The notes beneath the pieces were generated by a model. It was not told where the DNA came from, searched no databases, and saw only the letters and a list, made by a program, of their open reading frames with translations. From a bacterium (GTDB lineage Bacteria; Bacteroidota; Ignavibacteria; SZUA-365), in the NCBI GenBank assembly GCA_020444325.1, contig JAHLLD010000001.1, positions 248,001-312,000 of the forward strand: DNA of 64,000 bases, given 5' to 3'. Both the position numbers and the translations under genes were made by a program. This document shows positions 58,475-64,000 of this stretch, in pieces; the stretch's first letter is position 1, and each line of letters opens with the position of its first letter.

Positions 58475-59170
58475 ATGGCGGAACACGAGGCATACAGAGC
58501 AGAGACAGATGGGCAGGCCGTGCTCGAGGCGCGGGACCTGGAAGTCGCCTATGGCGACAAAGTACTGTTCTCCAGGCTGCATTTGAAGCTTCAGGTTGGA
58601 GAACTCCTTCTGCTCACGGGTCCGTCCGGTGGAGGCAAAAGCTCACTGCTGCGCGTACTCGCCCGTCTGCAGTCCCCTGCCAGCGGCACGCTCCTTCTGC
58701 ACGGCAAGGCTGCGACACAGCTCGCGGCCCCGGCCTACCGCCGACGGGTGGCGTATCTGCAGCAGCAGCCGGTCATGGCGGAGGCAACGGTGCGTGAAAA
58801 TCTGACGCTTTCGTTCCGATATGGCGAAGGGGATGAGATAGGAGATGATGAACTGCACGCACAGATGGCAAGGCTCGGACTCGGTGACATCAACCTCATG
58901 CAGGACGCTGCGGAGCTGTCGGTCGGACAGCAGCAGCGCGTCGCCTTGTTGCGCCTGCTGCTGATGCGTCCCTCCGTACTGCTTCTCGACGAACCCACCG
59001 CGTCGCTCGACGCAGAGTCGGCTCACGCGCTGATCGCCCTCATCTGCCGGCTGCACGAGACGCAGCAGCTGAGCACCGTGTTCGTTTCGCATACCCTGCC
59101 TGACCTTCCTTCCGATCTGCGCAGCCATCACCTTTCGCTGCGCGATGGCAGACTGGAGGAAACAGCATGA
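58475..59170 (+). CDS. fetA: ABC transporter ATP-binding protein, FetA-like
   Basis: Walker A GPSGGGKSS, signature LSVGQQQRVALLR and Walker B VLLLDEPTAS are intact; the D-loop and H (VSHTLPD) follow. The 231-residue length fits a single nucleotide-binding subunit. The following gene is the FetB-type permease and overlaps by 4 bp (ATGA). FetAB is reported to export iron and protect against oxidative stress. Confidence 0.92.
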   Translation: MAEHEAYRAETDGQAVLEARDLEVAYGDKVLFSRLHLKLQVGELLLLTGPSGGGKSSLLRVLARLQSPASGTLLLHGKAATQLAAPAYRRRVAYLQQQPVMAEATVRENLTLSFRYGEGDEIGDDELHAQMARLGLGDINLMQDAAELSVGQQQRVALLRLLLMRPSVLLLDEPTASLDAESAHALIALICRLHETQQLSTVFVSHTLPDLPSDLRSHHLSLRDGRLEETA

Positions 59171-59961
59171 CCGGTGCCATGGATATCGGACTGCTGCGGC
59201 TCAGCCTGGTCCTTCTCTTCGTCCTTCTCGCGGGCATAGCTTCGATGAAACTCCGCCTCGGCGTGGAGCGCGACCTGCTCTGGGGCACGCTGCGCACCAT
59301 CGCCCAGCTGGTGCTCATGGGTTTCGTGCTCACGTGGATTTTCCGGATCCGCGAGTGGTACCTCGTCCTCGCCGTCTACACGGCCATGATTTTCTTTGCC
59401 GCGCGCATCATACGCGGCCGGGTGAAGAGCGGCAATGTGCGCTTCTTCCTTCCCGTGTTTGTCAGCATGCTTCTCAGCTACATGCTCGTTTCCATTTTCG
59501 TCGTCGGTGGCGTGGTCGGTGCCGATCCGTGGTATCGTCCCGAATATTTTCTTCCACTCGGCGGCATGGTGATCGGCAATTCCATGAATGCCATTGCCAT
59601 ATCACTCGACAGACTGTTCACCGACCTGCGTCGCAGGAGGAGTGAAGTGGAATTGCGTCTGATCTGCGGTGCAACCGCACGGGAGGCATCGGCCGATATC
59701 ATGCGTGAGGCCGTGCGCGCAGGTATGATACCGAGCATCAATGCGATGATGGGGGTGGGACTCGTGTTCATTCCCGGTATGATGACGGGACAGATACTCG
59801 CCGGCAGCGATCCGATGATTGCCGTCAAATACCAGATCATGGTCATGCTTATGCTGGTGGCGTCAACGTCCCTGGGAAGCTGGCTGGTCGTGGCTGTCGT
59901 TCGCTCCCGTTGTTTCAACCGGGAACATCAGCTCGTGCTGCAGAAGAAATCCGTCTCCTGA
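59167..59961 (+). CDS. fetB: FetB-type ABC permease (UPF0014)
   Basis: A protein with about seven membrane helices and the family motifs IAQLVLMGFVLTWIF, PLGGMVIGNSMNAIAISLDRL (UPF0014 signature), LICGATAREA and GVGLVFIPGMMTGQILAG. It forms the membrane part of the complex with the preceding ATPase and is translationally coupled to it. Iron export is inferred from the E. coli homologue. Confidence 0.94.
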   Translation: MTGAMDIGLLRLSLVLLFVLLAGIASMKLRLGVERDLLWGTLRTIAQLVLMGFVLTWIFRIREWYLVLAVYTAMIFFAARIIRGRVKSGNVRFFLPVFVSMLLSYMLVSIFVVGGVVGADPWYRPEYFLPLGGMVIGNSMNAIAISLDRLFTDLRRRRSEVELRLICGATAREASADIMREAVRAGMIPSINAMMGVGLVFIPGMMTGQILAGSDPMIAVKYQIMVMLMLVASTSLGSWLVVAVVRSRCFNREHQLVLQKKSVS

Positions 59962-60042
59962 TTTCTTTCTGTTTTGTTTTCCATTTCGTTTTTTTTGTTA
60001 GTTTTTACTGAACAATCCGCCTGAATTGTCACCGGCATAGCC

Positions 60043-61416
60043 ATGCAGAAACCTCTGATTTACATCGTCGATGATGACCACTCCCTGCGTCGTCTGCTCG
60101 AATTCACCATGCAGTCATGGGGATACGACACCCGTTCGTTTTCTTCCGGGGAAGCGCTGATCAAGAATCTCGACGAGAACCCGAACGTCGTGCTTCTCGA
60201 TCACATGATGCCCGGGTTGTCAGGACTCGAAGCGCTCAAGGCCGTCAAGGAAAAAACACCGGATCTGCCGGTCATCATGCTATCCGCCCAGGGTAAGATT
60301 GACGTGGCTGTGGAGATCATGCGTGCCGGGGCGGCGGACTACTTCACCAAGCCGGTGGATCTCAAGCGGCTACAGTTTGCCATCAACAATGCCATCAGTC
60401 TCCACGACCTGCGCGACCGCGTCAAGCAGCTGCAGGATACGCTCGAGACCTCCGTCCGTTTCGAAAACATCATTTCGAATTCCGGGGCGATGCAGAATGT
60501 ACTCAAGCTGGTGGACAAGGCGCGCAACAGCGAGATCAATGTGCTGATCGAGGGTGAGAGTGGAACGGGAAAAGAGCTCATTGCCCGCGCCATCCACTTC
60601 AATGGCAACCGCAAAGACAGACCTTTTGTCGTCATAAACTGCGCGGCCATCCCACGCGAGCTACTGGAGAGCGAACTGTTCGGACATGAGCGCGGCGCCT
60701 TCACCGGAGCGGTGGAACGAAAGATCGGCAAGTTCGAAGCGGCGCACACGGGCACGATTTTCCTCGACGAAATCGGCGAACTCGACATGAGTCTGCAGGC
60801 CAAGCTGCTGCGCGTCATCCAGACCAAGCAGTTCGAGCGCGTCGGAGGCATCGAAACACTCTCGAGTGACGCCCGCGTGATCAGCGCTACGAACCGGGAT
60901 CTGCTTTCCATGGCGGAACAGCGGGAGTTCCGCGAGGATTTATACTACCGCCTCTCGACTTTCCCCATCAAGCTGCCGCCGCTGCGTGAGCGTCCCTCGG
61001 AAATCCCCCTGCTGGCTGAGCATTTTCTGGGGGTGTTCGCCGAGCGCGAAAAACGTCCTGGCATGGAACTCCATGCAGATGCAATGTCTCTCCTCCAGCG
61101 CTACACCTGGCCCGGGAACGTGCGTGAGTTGCAAAGCATCATCGAGCGCTCCGTCCTTCTTGCCGAAGGAGAGGTTATTCGTCCCCAGGACCTTCCACAG
61201 GCACTCCGCTTCATCGGAGCGGAGGAAAAGGGCGCGATTTCCGCGCAGGTCTTTTCTTCACGTGATGACGTCCTCCCGCTCGAGAAGATCAAGGAAATGG
61301 CGGTGCGTCGTGCGCTGGAATTGTATGAGGGGAATATCACCGAAACCGCGAAGGCGCTGGAAATCGGCCGCACCACCCTGTACGACCTGATCAGGAAATT
61401 TGATATCACAATCTGA
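60043..61416 (+). CDS. NtrC-type sigma-54-dependent response regulator
   Basis: The receiver has D53 (VVLLDHMMPG) and K in YFTKPVD. The AAA+ domain has Walker A GESGTGKELIARAIH, the sigma-54 contact loop GAFTGAVE, Walker B TIFLDEIGEL and a GNVRELQ motif. A Fis-type helix-turn-helix (GNITETAKALEIGRTTLYDLI) ends the protein. It activates sigma-54 promoters. It is convergent with the receiver-kinase at 61429-62547 (12 bp apart), which could be its partner. Confidence 0.96.
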   Translation: MQKPLIYIVDDDHSLRRLLEFTMQSWGYDTRSFSSGEALIKNLDENPNVVLLDHMMPGLSGLEALKAVKEKTPDLPVIMLSAQGKIDVAVEIMRAGAADYFTKPVDLKRLQFAINNAISLHDLRDRVKQLQDTLETSVRFENIISNSGAMQNVLKLVDKARNSEINVLIEGESGTGKELIARAIHFNGNRKDRPFVVINCAAIPRELLESELFGHERGAFTGAVERKIGKFEAAHTGTIFLDEIGELDMSLQAKLLRVIQTKQFERVGGIETLSSDARVISATNRDLLSMAEQREFREDLYYRLSTFPIKLPPLRERPSEIPLLAEHFLGVFAEREKRPGMELHADAMSLLQRYTWPGNVRELQSIIERSVLLAEGEVIRPQDLPQALRFIGAEEKGAISAQVFSSRDDVLPLEKIKEMAVRRALELYEGNITETAKALEIGRTTLYDLIRKFDITI

Positions 61417-61428
61417 GCCTCGGGAAGG

Positions 61429-62547
61429 TTACTCTTCCGCATCCTCTGGAGCACCTTCCGCGGCGGGAATGAGTACCGTGGCTGCGGTGTATTTTCCCGA
61501 TTCGCTGTCGATACGAAGGATGCCCCCGTGCAGGTCCACGATGGAATGCACGATGGCCAGTCCGAGTCCCACCCCGCGCTGCTCATGCTGCAGGCGATCG
61601 AACTGCTGGTAGGCGCCGATGGACTGCACCTGCTGCTGCGACATTCCCCGCCCCCTGTCCATCACCGTCAGCTCATAGTACCCGTCGATACGCTGCCCGG
61701 TAATTTCAATGCGTGAGCCGTCGAGACTGAATTTGCAGGCATTGTCGGTCAGCTCCTCGACGACCTTCTCGAAATTCTGCACGCCCATCTGAATTTCCGT
61801 CGCTTCGGCACGGATGATAATATCCTTCCCGCGCTGTGCCCTGCCCGCGACCTGGTTCACCATGTCCTTGAGTGCGTTGTCAGGGAAACCAAAATGTTCG
61901 CTGAGCAAATGCGCCTTTTTTTCATCGTCATAGCGGATGCTTTCCAGCTCGGCATAGCGCAGGTAATTGTGCACGAGACGCAGCAAACGTTCTCCCGCAT
62001 CGTGAATACTGCCGAGCATTTCCTGCGCTTCTTCCTTCTGAATATCCTCGAGGTGTTCGCGCAGTAAATGGGAGAGCCCGAGAATGGAATTCAGGGGTGT
62101 GAGGAATTCATGGGGGAGGGAAAGACTGATGGAATCCCGCATCTGGTCCATCACACCACGCAGCGAACTCTCCACAGATTGCCGCTTGTCCAGCCGCACT
62201 TCCACAGCATTGAGCAGTTCCTCTTTCGTAAACGGCTTGGTCAAATAGTCGTCAGCACCGGACAGCATTCCCTTGCGCAGATCCGTTTTGTCCGACAGCG
62301 CGGAAAGAAAAATGAATGGGATGAGGGAAATCTGCGGATCCTTGCGCACGTATTCCAGCACGCCGAAACCACCGAGATTCGGCATCATGATGTCACAGAG
62401 TACCAGATCCGGCTGCTGATCACGGATGAGCTCAATCCCCAGCATGCCATTTTCCGCGGAAACCACCTGGTGTCCGGCCTCGGAAAGTCGCTCGATGATG
62501 GTCTCCCGCACGATCGCTTCATCTTCGATAACCGCAATCTTTGCCAT
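61429..62547 (-). CDS. Receiver-histidine kinase (soluble)
   Basis: An N-terminal receiver (1-120, D52 in LVLCDIMMPN) is followed by HisKA with SLPHEFLTPLN (H146) and a HATPase (ELTDNACKFSLDG, DRGRGMS, GVGLGLAIVHS). No membrane helix or sensor domain is seen, so it probably receives a phosphoryl group or protein signal. Its receiver-first layout allows feedback control. It is convergent with the NtrC-type gene. Confidence 0.94.
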   Translation of the reverse strand: MAKIAVIEDEAIVRETIIERLSEAGHQVVSAENGMLGIELIRDQQPDLVLCDIMMPNLGGFGVLEYVRKDPQISLIPFIFLSALSDKTDLRKGMLSGADDYLTKPFTKEELLNAVEVRLDKRQSVESSLRGVMDQMRDSISLSLPHEFLTPLNSILGLSHLLREHLEDIQKEEAQEMLGSIHDAGERLLRLVHNYLRYAELESIRYDDEKKAHLLSEHFGFPDNALKDMVNQVAGRAQRGKDIIIRAEATEIQMGVQNFEKVVEELTDNACKFSLDGSRIEITGQRIDGYYELTVMDRGRGMSQQQVQSIGAYQQFDRLQHEQRGVGLGLAIVHSIVDLHGGILRIDSESGKYTAATVLIPAAEGAPEDAEE

Positions 62548-62632
62548 GCATCCTCCATTACTCAGTGACGCAACAATGTATCAATCTCCCCCAAACAGTA
62601 CAACATGAGCACACCCATCCCCACATTTCTCC

Positions 62633-62661
62633 TTGCACATTAATGAGCATATGCCTATAAT
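62633..62661 (+). promoter_or_regulatory. Sigma-70 promoter giving an apparently leaderless mRNA
   Basis: TTGCAC (62633-62638), 17-bp spacer and a perfect TATAAT (62656-62661). The start codon of the next gene is at 62668, where transcription should begin, so little or no 5' leader would exist. Confidence 0.7.
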
Positions 62662-62667
62662 TGAATC

Positions 62668-63150
62668 ATGAACAAGCGCCGAGGAAGACCACATCGTTGC
62701 CGCCATATCGGACTGGAAGCAGAGTTCCGTCATTTTCGTCCCGCGGATGCAGAGACGGGAGAGGCGGAGCAGCTCGTCCTGTCACTCGATGAGCTTGAAG
62801 CCCTGCGGCTCGCGGATTATGAAGGGTTGTATCACTGCGATGCGGCCCGGCACATGCAGGTGAGCAGGCAGACGTTTGGCCGCATACTCGCATCCGCTCA
62901 TCGCACGGTCGCGGCGGCGCTGCTCGGTGGCAAGGAAATCCTCGTACAAGGAGGCAGTGTCATGCAGACATCACAGAACATGGGCCACGACGGGAATTGC
63001 ATTTGCGTTTCCTGCGGCCACAAAAAAGCACATGAGGCCGGGCACCCCTGCAGGGAAGAACGTTGTCCTTCCTGCGGCAAGGCAATGCTGCGCGAGGGGT
63101 CGGCCCATCACAAGGCATTTCTCGAAAAACAACAAGGAAAACAAAAATGA
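62668..63150 (+). CDS. UPF0251 (DUF134) DNA-binding protein with zinc-type cysteines
   Basis: The family text RRGRPHRCRHI, then LSLDELEALRLADYEGLYHCDAARHMQVSRQTFGRILASA shows a helix-turn-helix typical of UPF0251. A C-terminal cysteine cluster (CICVSCGHKKAHEAGHPC, CPSCGKAML) probably binds a metal. It overlaps by 3 bp (ATGA) with the NifX-like gene, a common pairing, and may regulate it in response to metal or redox state. Confidence 0.93.
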   Translation: MNKRRGRPHRCRHIGLEAEFRHFRPADAETGEAEQLVLSLDELEALRLADYEGLYHCDAARHMQVSRQTFGRILASAHRTVAAALLGGKEILVQGGSVMQTSQNMGHDGNCICVSCGHKKAHEAGHPCREERCPSCGKAMLREGSAHHKAFLEKQQGKQK

Positions 63151-63575
63151 ACATCGCCATCGCATCAGACGACGGCACGTATGTGTCTCAGCATTTCGGC
63201 AGGACACGAGGTTTCGTCATTTTCACGCAGGACGACAGCGGAGAAAAACAGCGCTACGTGCGCAACGATTTCACACAGCACGCCCGCGGCGAACATCAAC
63301 ACCATGAAGGCGCACATCAACACCATGAAGGCGCACATCAGCAGCACGACCATCATCAGCATGGGGGACATCAGCACAGCCATGAAGGCATACTCGCTGC
63401 GCTCGAGGGCTGCGATATCGTCGTTGCAGGTGGAATGGGGAGACGTCTCCGTGAGGATTTGCATCACGCAGGTATTGAAGCCATCGTGACGGATCAGCAG
63501 ACGGTGGAGGGTGTGATAGAGGAAGCGCGCGGCGGCATGCTGGTGCATCAGGCCGACAGGCACTGCGCACATTAG
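63147..63575 (+). CDS. NifX/NifB-type dinitrogenase cofactor-family protein with His-rich loop
   Basis: The start (ATG 63147) follows AAGGAAA and overlaps the UPF0251 stop. The fold motif MNIAIASDDGTYVSQHFG, the GILAALEGCDIVVAGGMGRRL segment and a terminal helix identify the NifX/NafY-type family. Between strands lies a His-rich insert (about 48-80) with HQHHEGA repeated (a 21-bp DNA repeat) and HQQHDHHQHGGHQHSH. The loop should bind divalent metal. No nif gene is nearby, so a role in nitrogenase is not implied. Confidence 0.93.
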   Translation: MNIAIASDDGTYVSQHFGRTRGFVIFTQDDSGEKQRYVRNDFTQHARGEHQHHEGAHQHHEGAHQQHDHHQHGGHQHSHEGILAALEGCDIVVAGGMGRRLREDLHHAGIEAIVTDQQTVEGVIEEARGGMLVHQADRHCAH

Positions 63576-63635
63576 ATGTAAGCGCAGACACGGGCAATCG
63601 CAGCGAGCCTTGATGATTGCGATCACCTTTGTGAA

Positions 63636-64000
63636 TTACAGCGAGCCGGCTGAACCCAGATACGTTTCGCGAAGTGCGGGGATCGTTTCGGTGAACACGC
63701 GGCGGGCCTGTTCCAGATGCGCAGGCACTTCAGCAAGCGTATCCTGATCCGCCGCCAGTTCGATGCGATACCAGGCATGGGCAAGTCCCTGTGCACCGAG
63801 ATTCAGCGCTGAACCTTTGAGCGTATGCGCCGCGCGTCTGACGACCGCGGCGTCGCCTTTTTCCAGTGCCGCGGCGATTTCATCGAGCAGATCGCCACTC
63901 TGGGATTCGAGAATATCAATCAGTTCTTTCAGCAGTTCCTCGCCGTCAGATTGCACGAGCATCTGCAGTGACTCCACGGTGTTTTCATCGAGCAGCGGCA
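63636..64000 (-). CDS. Hpt-domain protein (partial, N-terminus outside window)
   Basis: The frame is open to the right edge (PLLDENTVESLQML), so the GTG at 63977 is probably internal. The Hpt signature AAHTLKGSALNLGA with the phosphorylated His is complete. The fragment is the C-terminal end of a phosphorelay protein, most likely a hybrid sensor kinase, although a stand-alone Hpt protein is possible. The family transfers phosphate between receivers. Confidence 0.85.
   Translation of the reverse strand, partial: PLLDENTVESLQMLVQSDGEELLKELIDILESQSGDLLDEIAAALEKGDAAVVRRAAHTLKGSALNLGAQGLAHAWYRIELAADQDTLAEVPAHLEQARRVFTETIPALRETYLGSAGSL

Noticed and set aside
63147-63575. Nitrogenase cofactor maturation role for the NifX-like gene
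   Set aside because: No nif gene is in the window, and this family is common outside nitrogen fixers; the His-rich loop suggests a different metal role.
1-64000. tRNA, rRNA or replication origin
   Set aside because: Reading through the intergenic spaces I found no T-loop-like GGTTCGAATCC pattern, no rRNA-like segment and no DnaA-box cluster.

Overview
This window is bacterial chromosome, GC-rich and densely coded. It most likely comes from the Bacteroidota/Chlorobiota/Ignavibacteria/Kapabacteria (FCB) branch. The main evidence is five secreted proteins that end in type IX secretion (T9SS) type A sorting domains, with the variant motif PQP where PNP is usual. FG-GAP/ASPIC, Asp-box and choice-of-anchor-D secreted proteins and a BBP2-type outer-membrane porin fit the same group. 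The taxon is inferred from gene content; I see no rRNA or tRNA gene.

Layout. 1-5.7 kb: two large PAS/GAF signalling proteins (the first cut by the window edge) around alanine racemase. 5.8-12.3 kb: an Asp-box T9SS cargo, a LysE exporter, an AbgT transporter, a periplasmic glutathione peroxidase, a Nudix hydrolase and an MscS channel. 12.3-15.4 kb: a D-threonine aldolase/D-serine dehydratase-like enzyme and an M19 dipeptidase, then a class D beta-lactamase, then a block of 19-bp tandem repeats. 15.8-24.7 kb: small proteins, a receiver/PAS/histidine kinase, a Sel1-repeat protein, UPF0182 and a sulfurtransferase. 24.7-30.2 kb: a repeat-rich segment with three AT-rich inverted repeats, one composite short-period repeat, a candidate structured RNA, T9SS cargo, a nitrilase, YjbQ and a RelBE/ParDE-like toxin-antitoxin pair. 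30.4-44 kb: P5C dehydrogenase, two large T9SS cargo genes, a LytS/LytTR pair, a sirtuin, ilvE and a T9SS protein carrying a near-identical internal duplication.

44.19-48.35 kb is the most unusual part. Two 77-bp direct repeats bracket a LuxR-type response regulator, a small signal-peptide plus C-terminal-TM protein, a clostripain-like (C11) lipoprotein peptidase, a baeRF-like protein (release-factor superfamily) overlapping it, and a broken higA-like antitoxin. I see no integrase or transposase inside.

48.4-64 kb: OsmC; a NarL-type two-component pair followed by amtB translationally coupled to an outer-membrane porin; a repeat-rich secreted protein; glycyl-tRNA synthetase; FetAB-like iron export; an NtrC-type regulator convergent with a receiver-kinase; a UPF0251/NifX-like metal-related pair whose first gene looks leaderless; and the end of an Hpt protein.

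Signalling is strongly represented: about ten two-component or PAS/GAF proteins, including several unusual architectures. A 17-bp palindrome, TATGCA-N5-TGCATA, occurs at six places plus one degenerate copy, far more than chance predicts. It forms the left end of the direct repeats.
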